Assembly (NCBI GenBank): GCA_029226085.1
Contig: JAQXXN010000217.1
Location: 1-36,086 of the forward strand
Length of the DNA: 36,086 bases
Origin: Thermoflexaceae bacterium
GTDB lineage: Bacteria; Bacillota; Clostridia; Lachnospirales; Lachnospiraceae
Direction: 5' to 3'
Under the pieces are notes generated by a model. The model did not search any database. It saw only the letters and a program-made list of their open reading frames with translations, and was not told the origin of the DNA. Below are positions 15,844-24,568 of this stretch, one piece after another; position 1 is the stretch's first letter, and each line of letters begins with the position of its first letter. The position numbers were made by a program, and so were the translations under genes.

Positions 15844-16713
15844 ATGAAAAAGATTATGGCAGTCGGACTCTCTGTAATCATGCTTATCGGCGCATTTACA
15901 GGATGTGGAAGCAAGGATGCAAAGAGCAGTACAGACAACACAAAGAAGCAGACAAAGGTAATTGAAATTGAACTGACTCAGGAAGAGTACGCTTTTGGTG
16001 TGGATAAGAACCAGCCGGAGCTTTTACAATCCGTGAATACTTTTATTGCAGAAATTAAGACAAACGGAAAGTTTGATGAAATCTGTAACCACTATTTTGG
16101 CGATGGCACACCGGTGCCTGTAACATCTGCAGCATATGATGCATCCAAGGATCAGCTGGTTGTTGCAACCAATGCGGCTTTTGAACCATTTGAATACACA
16201 GAAGGTGACAAGTATCTGGGAATCGACATGGAGATTGCGGCTGCACTCGCTGAATATCTGAATAAGGAACTTGTCATTCAGAACATGGATTTTGATGCAG
16301 TATGTTTATCTGTCGGACAGCAGAAGTGTGACATTGCAATGGCAGGTCTTACCATTAAGGAAGACAGAAAAGAATATGTTGATTTCTCTGATGCATATTA
16401 CAGCGCATCCCAGAAGTTAATCGTAACAACAGATAATACGGAATTTGATGCCTGTACTGATGCAGCTTCAGTGGAAGCTATTTTAAACACCAAGGATAAG
16501 AATGTTAAGATTGGTGTTCAGAATGGTACAACAGGCCAGTTCTACTGTGAGGGTGATGCTGACTGGGGATTTGCAGGACTCCCTGTAACCACGGTTGGTT
16601 ATAAGAATGGTTCCCTTGCCGTACAGGATTTATTAAATGGCAATATTGACTATGTAATCATTGATTCCGCACCGGCAGCATGCATTACGGAAGCAATTAA
16701 CAAGATGCAGTAA
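15844..16713 (+). CDS. Amino acid ABC transporter substrate-binding lipoprotein, apparently circularly permuted
   Basis: A 289-residue lipoprotein (Cys21 after AFTG). The order of its parts is unusual. Residues 42-86, IELTQEEYAFGV through NHYFG, match the C-terminal end of ordinary family-3 binding proteins, for example residues 249-291 of the neighbour at 12254. The usual N-terminal strand QLVVATNAAFEPFEY comes only at about 104, followed by GIDMEIAAALAEYL, AGLTIKEDR and DFSDAYY in normal order. The protein then stops at ACITEAINKMQ, where a normal member would continue into the segment found here at the front. All parts of the fold are present once. Operon with the permease (43-base gap) and ATPase. 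Confidence 0.9.
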   Translation: MKKIMAVGLSVIMLIGAFTGCGSKDAKSSTDNTKKQTKVIEIELTQEEYAFGVDKNQPELLQSVNTFIAEIKTNGKFDEICNHYFGDGTPVPVTSAAYDASKDQLVVATNAAFEPFEYTEGDKYLGIDMEIAAALAEYLNKELVIQNMDFDAVCLSVGQQKCDIAMAGLTIKEDRKEYVDFSDAYYSASQKLIVTTDNTEFDACTDAASVEAILNTKDKNVKIGVQNGTTGQFYCEGDADWGFAGLPVTTVGYKNGSLAVQDLLNGNIDYVIIDSAPAACITEAINKMQ

Positions 16714-16756
16714 CAGACAGCTGGCAGCACCGCAAAGAGGATACGAAGAGGATAGT

Positions 16757-17467
16757 ATGGGAGATTTTGAACGTAAGGTAGAACGATTTATAGAAATATT
16801 TATTAACCAGAACGGATATGTAAAAGTACTGGAGGGTCTTAAGAATACCCTTCTGATTGCAATTCTTGGTCTGGTCATTGGAATACTGATTGGTACAATC
16901 ATTGCAACGGTCCGGGTGGTTCCAAAGTACAAGGTGCTGCCTCGTATCCTGAATGGATTCTGCAGTTTCTATGTAGGATTGTTCCGTGGCACGCCAATGG
17001 TTGTCCAGCTTCTTGTATGCTATTATGTTATGCTTCCGCTAATGGGAGTACATATGACCGGAGTACAGGTGGCGATACTGGTATTTGGACTAAACAGTGG
17101 GGCATACATATCGGAAATCATGCGTAGCGGAATCATGTCCGTGGATTCCGGCCAGATGGAAGCAGGACGTGCCGTGGGCTTAAGTTTTGGAACAACCATG
17201 GTGAAAATCGTGATTCCGCAGGCCGTTAAGAATATCCTTCCAACACTGGGAAATGAGTTTATTACCCTGATAAAAGAGACATCCGTTGTAAGCTTTGTAG
17301 GTGCCGCAGACCTTTACGTGGCATTCAGTTATATTGGAAGTAACAGCTATGAATTCATGGTTCCGTACCTTGTAATGGCATTGATTTATATTGTGCTTGT
17401 CATGATTATAAGCCTTGGAATAAAAATCATGGAAAGGAGCCTGAGAAAAAGTGATCGACGTAATTAA
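16757..17467 (+). CDS. Amino acid ABC transporter permease
   Basis: A 236-residue permease. An open frame extends back to 16661, inside the SBP gene, but the ATG at 16757 with AGAGGA upstream gives the family-like start [11 protein letters not shown], so I chose it. There are about five membrane segments. [10 protein letters not shown] near residue 79, the EAA loop in [22 protein letters not shown], and KETSVVSF near 180 are typical. The ATPase start overlaps its last 17 bases, which implies translational coupling. Confidence 0.92.
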   Translation: MGDFERKVERFIEIFINQNGYVKVLEGLKNTLLIAILGLVIGILIGTIIATVRVVPKYKVLPRILNGFCSFYVGLFRGTPMVVQLLVCYYVMLPLMGVHMTGVQVAILVFGLNSGAYISEIMRSGIMSVDSGQMEAGRAVGLSFGTTMVKIVIPQAVKNILPTLGNEFITLIKETSVVSFVGAADLYVAFSYIGSNSYEFMVPYLVMALIYIVLVMIISLGIKIMERSLRKSDRRN

Positions 17468-18278
17468 TCTGGAAAAACATTATGGAAATAATCAGGTATT
17501 GAAAGGGATTAGCGTTACCATCAATAAGGGAGACATTGTTGTGGTAGTCGGCCCTTCAGGTTCCGGAAAAAGTACCTTTTTACGTTGCTTAAACTGCATG
17601 GAAGACCCAACCGGCGGACAGATTATCTTTAACGGCGTGGATATTGCAGATGTAAAGGTTGACATTAATATTCACAGAAGACACATGGGAATGGTTTTTC
17701 AGCATTTTAATCTGTTTAATAACAAGACTGTTATAGAGAACATTATGCTGGCACCGGTATATGTGCAGTGTCAGGATATGCGTAAGGCAAAAAGAAAGAA
17801 TGCTCTTCTTAAGGTTACCAATCTTTTCCGTAAGGAGAAAAAGGCAATCTCTCCGGTTACGCAAACCAAGGCAGAGATTGTGAAGGAAGCCAGGGAAAAT
17901 GCCCTGTCTCTTTTAAGAAGAATTGGTCTTGAGGATAAAGCGGATGTATATCCGTCTACCCTTTCCGGAGGACAGAAACAGAGAGTTGCAATTGTACGTT
18001 CCCTGGCAATGAATCCGGATGTGATTCTTTTTGACGAGCCGACTTCGGCACTGGATCCGGAGATGGTTGGAGAGGTACTGGATCTCATGAAGGATCTGGC
18101 AAGGGAAGGAATGACCATGATTATCGTTACTCACGAGATGGGTTTTGCCAAGGAAGTTGCCAATAAAGTGTTATTTATTGACGAAGGACGCATTCTGGAA
18201 AGTGCGCCTCCAAAGGAATTCTTTGAAAACCCACAGAATCCAAGACTTAAGGATTTCCTGTCAAAGGTATTAGTATAA
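17451..18278 (+). CDS. Amino acid ABC transporter ATP-binding protein with enlarged helical subdomain
   Basis: A 275-residue ATPase starting at GTG, with GGAAAGGAG upstream, 17 bases inside the permease gene. Walker A is GPSGSGKST near residues 34-42, the signature is [15 protein letters not shown], and Walker B is [11 protein letters not shown]. Between the Q-loop and the signature, a basic stretch of about 30 extra residues (around [12 protein letters not shown] and [11 protein letters not shown]) enlarges the helical subdomain relative to GlnQ. It partners the permuted SBP and the permease at 16757. A terminator follows directly. Confidence 0.93.
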   Translation: MIDVINLEKHYGNNQVLKGISVTINKGDIVVVVGPSGSGKSTFLRCLNCMEDPTGGQIIFNGVDIADVKVDINIHRRHMGMVFQHFNLFNNKTVIENIMLAPVYVQCQDMRKAKRKNALLKVTNLFRKEKKAISPVTQTKAEIVKEARENALSLLRRIGLEDKADVYPSTLSGGQKQRVAIVRSLAMNPDVILFDEPTSALDPEMVGEVLDLMKDLAREGMTMIIVTHEMGFAKEVANKVLFIDEGRILESAPPKEFFENPQNPRLKDFLSKVLV

Positions 18279-18293
18279 TATATAAAATACATG

Positions 18294-18326
18294 AGGATCC
18301 CATATTTGGGGTCCTTTTATTTTTAC
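18294..18326 (+). terminator. Terminator after the second amino acid transporter operon
   Basis: AGGATCCC (18294-18301), a 6-base loop, GGGGTCCT (18308-18315, one wobble), then a T-rich run. Confidence 0.8.
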
Positions 18327-18461
18327 AGCTTGTGTGGAAAAAATGACAGGTTGTTAAAATACTATGGACGGAACAAGTTTATTTATTATATCATAAGAAT
18401 GTGGGAAAACAAAAGAAGATAAAAGGGAAGTAAAAATAAGAGATAAGAAAGGGAGAAAAAG

Positions 18462-19121
18462 ATGTTAAAAAGAAAAGTATTTACAGGATGTCTCATCATG
18501 GCAATGGTGATTGGCAGTGCATGCACAAAGGAAAACAATGGAAAAGAAGATTTTGAAAAAAACCAGCAGGTAACTTTAGAAACACAGGAGACAACACAAG
18601 AAACAACACAGGACAGTAGAACAGAAGCTGCCGGGGAATTAACAGAAGATATGATAAAACAACTTGTGGATGAAGGAATATATTGTAATCTGAATGTTTT
18701 TGGAATGACTTTTCTACCAAGAAATTCAGAAGGAATAGAGTATAACGGACGTAAACTATATCAGGTGGATGAAACGGTTTTTGCAGATTATGCATCTTTT
18801 GAGGAATATATCCGTTCTGTTTATTGTAAGGAAACTGCAGACTTGTATCTCTATAAGGTACCATACGAAGACAAACCAAGTTATGTCAATGTGGATGGAA
18901 AGCTTTATGTGGACACGGACGGAGAAGGAGGCAAAGGTTATTACGTGGACTGGTCCGAATATACAATTGAAATCCGTAAACAGACAGAAACAAGATGTGA
19001 ATTCACAGTAACAGCCAGTGTGGAATGGCCTGCCGATGTGCCGGTAAAGGAACCTTATCCTGTGGAAAATGCCGTAGTGCTGGAAGACGGAAGATGGGTA
19101 CTTGAAAAATTCATTTACTAG
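18462..19121 (+). CDS. Lipoprotein with possible IseA-like domain
   Basis: A 219-residue secreted lipoprotein. The signal ends at IGSAC (Cys21) and is followed by a Thr/Gln/Glu-rich linker with repeated ETTQ units (about 40-55). The folded part shows a pattern YNGRKLYQVDETVFADY, FEEYIRSVY, then VDGKLYVDTDGEGG and a final GRWVLEKF, which resembles by eye the IseA/YoeB family of DL-endopeptidase inhibitors. That assignment is tentative. It lies 108 bases before a membrane HD-GYP gene on the same strand. The 183 bases upstream hold the previous terminator and no convincing promoter. Confidence 0.7.
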   Translation: MLKRKVFTGCLIMAMVIGSACTKENNGKEDFEKNQQVTLETQETTQETTQDSRTEAAGELTEDMIKQLVDEGIYCNLNVFGMTFLPRNSEGIEYNGRKLYQVDETVFADYASFEEYIRSVYCKETADLYLYKVPYEDKPSYVNVDGKLYVDTDGEGGKGYYVDWSEYTIEIRKQTETRCEFTVTASVEWPADVPVKEPYPVENAVVLEDGRWVLEKFIY

Positions 19122-19229
19122 TATAACAATCGCAGAATATGCGCATTTAAATCCGAAACAGCAAAGAACGAAATGGATATCCGGCAGATTTAGAATAAAA
19201 TGTGCAAATAAAAACAGAGGGAGGAACAC

Positions 19230-20534
19230 ATGGAATATTGCAGATTACAAATAGGCTGTCTGGTTGTAATTTTATATATTGCCTTTAACTATTTTAAGAC
19301 ATCCCACTATGAAGGCAGAAAACACAAAATAACCTTATTTGACATTCTTTTGGTGATTGTTATTATCAGTCTGTTTTTTGATGCATTGACGGCATATACC
19401 GTAAATCATCTGGAGTTGGTTCCTCCGTTTATTAATAAAGCTGCACATATGTGCTTTTTGCTGAGCATAGATGTTGTGATTTTTACCATGTTTCTGTATA
19501 TGCTGCAGATTACAGAGTGCTTTCCCAAAAGCTGGAGAAATCGTGTGCTTTTATATTTACCGTTTGTCATCAATGCTATTATCCTGGTAATGGGCATGGG
19601 CACGCTGGAATACCGACATGGGAGAAATACAAATTATTCCATGGGAATACCGGCGTATACCTGCTTTATCATGGTTGCGGTTTATATTTTTTTCACACTG
19701 GTTCTTTTCGTACGGCGGTGGAATTACATTGAGCGGCGGAAAAGAGCGAATATTTTTATGTATCTTCTGGTACTTGCCGTTGTAACCACATATCAGATGC
19801 TTGTGCCGGAGGCACTTTTAACCAGTATTTCCTTTACGGTGCTCATTATTGGGATATACAGTAACCTGGAAGATCCGGCAATTAAGGAACTGTCGCATTA
19901 TCATGATGAAATGGTCATGGGATTTGCAACCCTGGTGGAAAAGAGGGATGATAATACGGGAGGTCATATCAGGAGAACCAGTCTTTATGTGGAGCTTATT
20001 GCCAAGGAACTGAGAAAGCGGGGCCATTATAAGGAAATTCTCACCAAGGATTACATACAGAATCTTCTGATGGCTGCGCCAATGCATGATATTGGTAAAA
20101 TATCCGTTCCGGATGCCATACTTCAGAAACCCGGAAAACTGACGGAGGAAGAGTTTGCGGTCATGAAATCCCATGCCGAAGAAGGCGGAAGAATTATCCG
20201 GGAAACATTTGGGAATCTTGGTGATAAACAGTATATGGAAATGGCATATCAGGTATCAACATTTCATCATGAAAAGTGGAATGGAAAGGGATATCCGAGA
20301 GGACTTAAGGATACGGAGATTCCGTTATGTGCACGTATCATGGCAGTTGCGGATGTATTTGATGCGGTATCAGAAAAACGCTGTTACCGGGATGCAATGC
20401 CGCTGGAACAGTGTTTTGAAATCATAAAGGAAGGAGGCGGACGTGATTTTGAGCCGCTTCTGGCAGAACTTTTTCTGTCCATAAAGGATGAAGTAAAAGC
20501 GGTTCATGACAGGGTGAGTACCGCAGAAAAATGA
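19230..20534 (+). CDS. Membrane-anchored HD-GYP cyclic-di-GMP phosphodiesterase
   Basis: A 434-residue protein with an N-terminal bundle of about seven membrane helices (residues 8-210) of the kind found in bacterial 7TM sensor proteins, and a C-terminal HD-GYP domain (about 225-425). The HD pair is in MHDIGK (H286, D287) and [11 protein letters not shown] at 346-356 is intact, so cyclic-di-GMP hydrolysis is likely. It differs from the HD-GYP at 6258, which has a separate external domain. GGGAGG site before the ATG. A chemoreceptor gene follows 26 bases later, suggesting linked control of motility or surface behaviour. Confidence 0.93.
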   Translation: MEYCRLQIGCLVVILYIAFNYFKTSHYEGRKHKITLFDILLVIVIISLFFDALTAYTVNHLELVPPFINKAAHMCFLLSIDVVIFTMFLYMLQITECFPKSWRNRVLLYLPFVINAIILVMGMGTLEYRHGRNTNYSMGIPAYTCFIMVAVYIFFTLVLFVRRWNYIERRKRANIFMYLLVLAVVTTYQMLVPEALLTSISFTVLIIGIYSNLEDPAIKELSHYHDEMVMGFATLVEKRDDNTGGHIRRTSLYVELIAKELRKRGHYKEILTKDYIQNLLMAAPMHDIGKISVPDAILQKPGKLTEEEFAVMKSHAEEGGRIIRETFGNLGDKQYMEMAYQVSTFHHEKWNGKGYPRGLKDTEIPLCARIMAVADVFDAVSEKRCYRDAMPLEQCFEIIKEGGGRDFEPLLAELFLSIKDEVKAVHDRVSTAEK

Positions 20535-20560
20535 AGCAGATTACACAGGAGGTAGGAAGA

Positions 20561-22087
20561 ATGGGAGCAGAAGCAGAAAATGGAATTTTGGCGGAGAATG
20601 AAAAGGAAGCAAACAGGCTTGTGGCAAAAGTCATGCGCATTACCTTTGTCATTTTTTCGCTGGTATATGTGCTGAATCTCTTAGGAATTTTTAAGGTGGA
20701 CATGAAGGTCATGACAATTGCATATATTGCCGGAGGTGTACTCCTTCTGATTCCCACGGTTTTGTCTAACGGAATGAAGATTCAGGCATGGTGGATAAAA
20801 TATTTTAACGTGGTGTCTGCCGTAATCTTTATTACATTGATGTGTACCACACTTACATACCATGTGGTTGTACTGTATATTTATGCCATTGCCATTGCGA
20901 GTCTTTACTTTTCTCGGAAGTTAAATATCATGGCAACGGTTTTATCGGTAATAGGTGTCTCTGTGGGGCAGCTTTTGGCTTTTTATCTGGAGACACTGCC
21001 GGATGATAATTTTTATACAATTGACCGGGTTGTGATTTTTGGAATTATTCCACGTGCATTGGTACTTATTGCAATTGCGGCAATTTTTACCATGCTTTGT
21101 GCAAGAACGGCTTCCATGCTTTCGAATCTGATGGGTGCTGAAAAACAGCAGAAAATGCTGGAACAGATGCAGCGGATGAAGGAACAGTCCTCACAGACAG
21201 CGGATGACATGATTTCTATGGTAGGAAATTTGTCCATGGTTACGGATTCTTCCATGAAAGCAAATGAACAGATTGCGCAGGAAAGTACCATGATGCTGCA
21301 AGGGTTTGCGGATAATACAAGGCAGATAGAAAACATGGATGAACAGATTCACCAGATTACAATGAAGCTGGAGGAATTAAGCAGGATGAACCATCAGGTA
21401 TCGTCCCTTGCACAACAGGTAAATGAAAACACGGTGGAAAATCAGCAGCGTATGAATACTGCCATAGATAGTATGCAGAAAATAGATGAAAGTACCAATC
21501 AGTGTAAGACCATTATTAAAACTCTTGGCGAGGAATCGAAGGAGATTATCGGAATTATACAGGTGATAACGGGAATATCAAGCAGAACCAATATACTTGC
21601 ATTAAATGCGAGCATTGAGGCAGCAAGAGCCGGTGAACATGGAAAAGGATTTTCTGTGGTTGCTTCGGAGATTCGTCAGTTGTCCGAGCAGACCAAGAAA
21701 GCAGTCGAAAGTATTGGAGAAATCATAAACCAGGTGGCGGCAAATACAAATGAAGCAGTGTCTGCAATGGAGCAGAGCGCAGGGCTTACAAGAATTGGAC
21801 TGGAAAGTATCCAAAGTGCCGGTGATTCTACTGTGGTCATCACAGATTTTAATCAGAAAATGTCTGAACAGATTATTTCCATGGATCAGATTGCAGAGAT
21901 GGTTGGCAAAATGAGTGAGGAAATAGCGGAAGGAATGGAACAAATCAGCAGCAATACACACCAGAATTACAGTGCAATTGAGCATGTAACGGCAGCAACC
22001 CAGGAAAACAGTGCCGGAACGGAAAGTGTTGTTCAGATGGTGGAACAGATTCGCAGTCTGGCGGAGCAGCTGGAGAAACTTTTATAA
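20561..22087 (+). CDS. Methyl-accepting chemotaxis protein with multi-helix membrane region
   Basis: About 508 residues from the ATG at 20561, which has a perfect AGGAGGT seven bases upstream. An upstream ATG at 20531 overlaps the HD-GYP stop (ATGA) but has a weaker site. The N-terminal half has about six membrane helices without a large external domain. The rest is a long coiled-coil signalling domain with the conserved hairpin tip [20 protein letters not shown], which binds CheA and CheW. No HAMP domain is evident. The stimulus may be sensed within the membrane. No che genes are in the window. Confidence 0.93.
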   Translation: MGAEAENGILAENEKEANRLVAKVMRITFVIFSLVYVLNLLGIFKVDMKVMTIAYIAGGVLLLIPTVLSNGMKIQAWWIKYFNVVSAVIFITLMCTTLTYHVVVLYIYAIAIASLYFSRKLNIMATVLSVIGVSVGQLLAFYLETLPDDNFYTIDRVVIFGIIPRALVLIAIAAIFTMLCARTASMLSNLMGAEKQQKMLEQMQRMKEQSSQTADDMISMVGNLSMVTDSSMKANEQIAQESTMMLQGFADNTRQIENMDEQIHQITMKLEELSRMNHQVSSLAQQVNENTVENQQRMNTAIDSMQKIDESTNQCKTIIKTLGEESKEIIGIIQVITGISSRTNILALNASIEAARAGEHGKGFSVVASEIRQLSEQTKKAVESIGEIINQVAANTNEAVSAMEQSAGLTRIGLESIQSAGDSTVVITDFNQKMSEQIISMDQIAEMVGKMSEEIAEGMEQISSNTHQNYSAIEHVTAATQENSAGTESVVQMVEQIRSLAEQLEKLL

Positions 22088-22135
22088 ACTTTTAATATTT
22101 TTCATGGTGAAAAAAAATAAAAACGTGGTATAGTA

Positions 22136-22167
22136 AATATTATGATTATGAAAGTAATCATAATATT
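22136..22167. repeat. Perfect 13-bp inverted repeat before the glycosyltransferase gene
   Basis: AATATTATGATTA (22136-22148) and TAATCATAATATT (22155-22167) are exact reverse complements around TGAAAG, followed by TTTTC. A possible -10 TATAGT (22129-22134) lies directly before it. It could be a weak AT-rich terminator for the chemoreceptor transcript or an operator of the downstream gene. Confidence 0.6.
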
Positions 22168-22187
22168 TTCATTTAACGGAGTTTATC

Positions 22188-23033
22188 ATGGTTAGTATTA
22201 TTGTACCGATTTATAATGCGGAAAAGTATCTGCAAAGATGTTTAAGAAGTATTCAACTGCAAAGCTATAAGGATATTGAAGTCATTATGATTGATGACGG
22301 AAGTACAGACCATAGTGGAAGGATAATGGATTATTTTGCGGCAAATGATTCCAGGTTTATTCCCATTCATAAGGAAAACGGAGGTGTGTCTTCCTGCAGG
22401 AACATCGGAATGCAGATTGCCTCCGGAGAATATTTTCAGTTTGTGGACAGTGATGACTGGATTCCTGCGGATTCCACGAAGAACCTTGTGGAAGCCATCA
22501 TAAGAGACGAATCAGACATGGTAATTGCAGATTTTAAGCGTGTCATAAGGAATAATATCATTACAAAGGGGCATATTGACCGTACCGGATTCTTAAGCCG
22601 TACCGAATTTGCATCATACATGATGCAGGCTCCGGCGAATTTTTATTACGGTGTCATGTGGAATAAGCTTTATCGGGCAGAAATTATTCGGAATCATAAG
22701 CTTGCATGTTCGGATGAGCTGGACTGGTGTGAGGATTTTCAGCTGAATCTGGAATATCTTCAGTTTGTAAATGGAGTGTCAGTCATTCATGAACCGGTTT
22801 ATTATTATGTCAAGAGAAAAGGCAGTCTTGTGGATACGCAGGTGGATTTTATGTCCACGGTTCGCACGAAGAAGCGGTTATTTGAGTATTACAAGGTGTT
22901 ATATGAGGATCTGGATTTGTATGAGAAGCATAAGCTGAGGATTCAGGCTTTTTATGTGGAATTTGCAAGGGATACCAAGCGGAAAACTCCGAAGAACAGT
23001 CTGCTAAGTAAACCGGATAAGATGATAGGATAG
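22188..23033 (+). CDS. Family 2 glycosyltransferase
   Basis: A 281-residue GT-A fold glycosyltransferase. The opening VSIIVPIYNAEKYLQRCLRS, the nucleotide-binding IDDGSTD near residue 36, ASGEYFQFVDSDDW with the metal-binding DxD (about 90-95), and the acceptor-side CEDFQLNLEYL are all present. It probably adds a sugar from a nucleotide donor to an envelope polysaccharide or lipid-linked intermediate on the cytoplasmic side. No other sugar-pathway genes are adjacent. The DUF368 undecaprenyl-phosphate translocase downstream has its own promoter, so the link to it is only suggestive. Confidence 0.9.
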   Translation: MVSIIVPIYNAEKYLQRCLRSIQLQSYKDIEVIMIDDGSTDHSGRIMDYFAANDSRFIPIHKENGGVSSCRNIGMQIASGEYFQFVDSDDWIPADSTKNLVEAIIRDESDMVIADFKRVIRNNIITKGHIDRTGFLSRTEFASYMMQAPANFYYGVMWNKLYRAEIIRNHKLACSDELDWCEDFQLNLEYLQFVNGVSVIHEPVYYYVKRKGSLVDTQVDFMSTVRTKKRLFEYYKVLYEDLDLYEKHKLRIQAFYVEFARDTKRKTPKNSLLSKPDKMIG

Positions 23034-23087
23034 TGTTAACATGACGTTAAGAAAGAGCATGTTTTATGCAGGATAGAAAAAGTATTC

Positions 23088-23116
23088 TTGACGACATGCG
23101 TGAATGAATATAATAT
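23088..23116 (+). promoter_or_regulatory. Promoter of the DUF368 gene
   Basis: TTGACG (23088-23093), 17 bases, TAATAT (23111-23116); an overlapping TATAAT at 23109 is two bases closer. Confidence 0.6.
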
Positions 23117-23155
23117 AAAATGTGAGATTACATATAGAAGGTTTTAGGAGGAATT

Positions 23156-24004
23156 ATGTTAAAAAGTATTTTAAAGGGCATGGTAATCGGAATTGCGAAT
23201 ATCATTCCCGGTGTAAGCGGTGGAACAATGGCAGTTTCCATGGGCATCTATGACAAATTGATTTATTCGGTAACGCATCTTTTTTCGGAATTTAAGAAAA
23301 GCCTTAAGTTCATTCTTCCGATTGGCATCGGAATGATTCTTGGAATTATCGGTTTGTCTTTTCTGATTGAGCTTTTGTTTGATCATTTCCCGATTCAGAC
23401 CAATCTGTTCTTTATCGGATTGATTCTTGGCGGGCTTCCTGCAATTTTTGCCAAAGTAAAGTCTCAGCCAATACGCCTGCCTCATGTTCTGTCGTTTCTG
23501 GTTTTCTTTGGAATAGTAGTGGGAATGGCTGCAATCGGTGAAGTTGATAAGGCAGCAGGCATTCTTAACTTTAATCTGGTAAACTGTATTATTTTGTTTC
23601 TTATCGGGATTGTTGCAGCAGCTACAATGGTTATTCCGGGTGTGAGCGGTTCCATGGTTTTAATGCTTCTTGGATATTATAATTCCATTATTGAGACCAT
23701 TAATAATCTGATTCGTTCTCTTGTGGATTTTAATATGTCAGGTATCATACAGGGAGTTCTTGTACTGGTTCCTTTTGGAATCGGTGTGGTTGTGGGTATA
23801 TTTGCCATTGCAAAGCTCATTGAAATTATTTTTGCCAAGTTCCCTTATCTTGCATACTGGGCAATCATTGGACTGATTATTGCATCTCCGTTTGCAATTG
23901 TGCTGATGAACGACTTTTCAGGTATAAATCTTGTAGCAATCCTTACTGGTGCAGTTTGTCTTGTGGCAGGATGTTTTATTGCATATAAGCTTGGAGAAGA
24001 ATAA
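23156..24004 (+). CDS. DUF368 polyprenyl-phosphate translocase family protein
   Basis: A 282-residue membrane protein with about eight helices. Two inverted-repeat-like motifs mark the family: NIIPGVSGGTMAVSMGIYD (about 17-35) and MVIPGVSGSMVLMLLGYYN (about 160-178). DUF368 proteins are established as undecaprenyl-phosphate translocases that return the lipid carrier to the inner face of the membrane for reuse in peptidoglycan and polysaccharide synthesis. AGGAGG before the ATG; single-gene transcript by its flanking promoters. Confidence 0.93.
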   Translation: MLKSILKGMVIGIANIIPGVSGGTMAVSMGIYDKLIYSVTHLFSEFKKSLKFILPIGIGMILGIIGLSFLIELLFDHFPIQTNLFFIGLILGGLPAIFAKVKSQPIRLPHVLSFLVFFGIVVGMAAIGEVDKAAGILNFNLVNCIILFLIGIVAAATMVIPGVSGSMVLMLLGYYNSIIETINNLIRSLVDFNMSGIIQGVLVLVPFGIGVVVGIFAIAKLIEIIFAKFPYLAYWAIIGLIIASPFAIVLMNDFSGINLVAILTGAVCLVAGCFIAYKLGEE

Positions 24005-24028
24005 GACATAGTCTTGATGGAATAAATC

Positions 24029-24056
24029 TTGACAAATGCAGAAATTAGAGTAAAAT
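24029..24056 (+). promoter_or_regulatory. Promoter of the MarR/ABC exporter operon
   Basis: Perfect TTGACA (24029-24034), 16 bases, TAAAAT (24051-24056). Confidence 0.7.
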
Positions 24057-24057
24057 T

Positions 24058-24097
24058 AACTTCGTGCACGAACAGTTCGTACACGAAGTTTTTTTAC
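24058..24097. promoter_or_regulatory. Two tandem palindromic operator-like sites behind the MarR promoter
   Basis: TTCGTGCACGAA (24061-24072) is a perfect 12-bp palindrome. TTCGTACACGAA (24076-24087) is the same with one change. They lie in tandem 15 bp apart, immediately after the -10 box. Together they also form a long imperfect hairpin (24058-24090) running into seven T (24089-24095), so they can act as a terminator or attenuator too. MarR proteins bind palindromes of this size and commonly repress their own operon. Confidence 0.7.
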
Positions 24098-24118
24098 TGT
24101 TGAAAAAAAGGAGTGCTT

Positions 24119-24568
24119 ATGGATAATAGAGAAAATGCAGTTGGCTTTTTAGTTCGGGAATTGGGAAATGAACTAAGAAAAAAAAGAGAGAGGTGCAAAT
24201 ATTCCGATGACATGGGGAATATTACGATGATGCAAAGCTGGGTCATCGGATATCTTGCTCATAATACTGACCATGATGTATTCCAGCGTGAGCTGGAAAC
24301 GGAACTGAATATTGGAAAATCCACACTGACAGAATTATTGCACCTGATGGAAAAAAATGACCTGGTATGCAGAATGTCATCAAATAATGACGGACGGTGC
24401 AAACGAATTGTCCTCACAGACAGGGCAAGACAGATTGATTCCATTATATCAAAGGATATCGTGGAAACGGAAAGAAAGCTAAAAGAAGGAATTCCGGAGG
24501 AAGATATAGAAGTATTCTTACGAACAATTAAGAAAATGATTTTCAATATTTCGGAAAGGAGTTTGTGA
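24119..24568 (+). CDS. MarR-family transcriptional regulator
   Basis: A 149-residue winged-helix regulator. The ATG at 24119 is preferred over the GTG at 24113, because AAGGAG at 24108-24113 overlaps the GTG but suits the ATG. The DNA-binding region runs from VFQRELETELNIGKSTLTELLHLMEKNDLV through the wing (about 90-100, SSNNDGRCKRIVLT). MarR proteins are relieved from DNA by small ligands and often control exporters. The stop overlaps the ATG of the exporter gene by one base, so regulator and transporter are one operon. Confidence 0.93.
   Translation: MDNRENAVGFLVRELGNELRKKRERCKYSDDMGNITMMQSWVIGYLAHNTDHDVFQRELETELNIGKSTLTELLHLMEKNDLVCRMSSNNDGRCKRIVLTDRARQIDSIISKDIVETERKLKEGIPEEDIEVFLRTIKKMIFNISERSL

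Noticed and set aside
16661..16756. Upstream extension of the second permease reading frame
   Set aside because: It overlaps the SBP coding region, encodes a non-family-like basic stretch, and the ATG at 16757 has a better ribosome site.
20531..20560. Alternative chemoreceptor start overlapping the HD-GYP stop
   Set aside because: A perfect AGGAGGT lies between this ATG and the one at 20561, so the downstream start is preferred.
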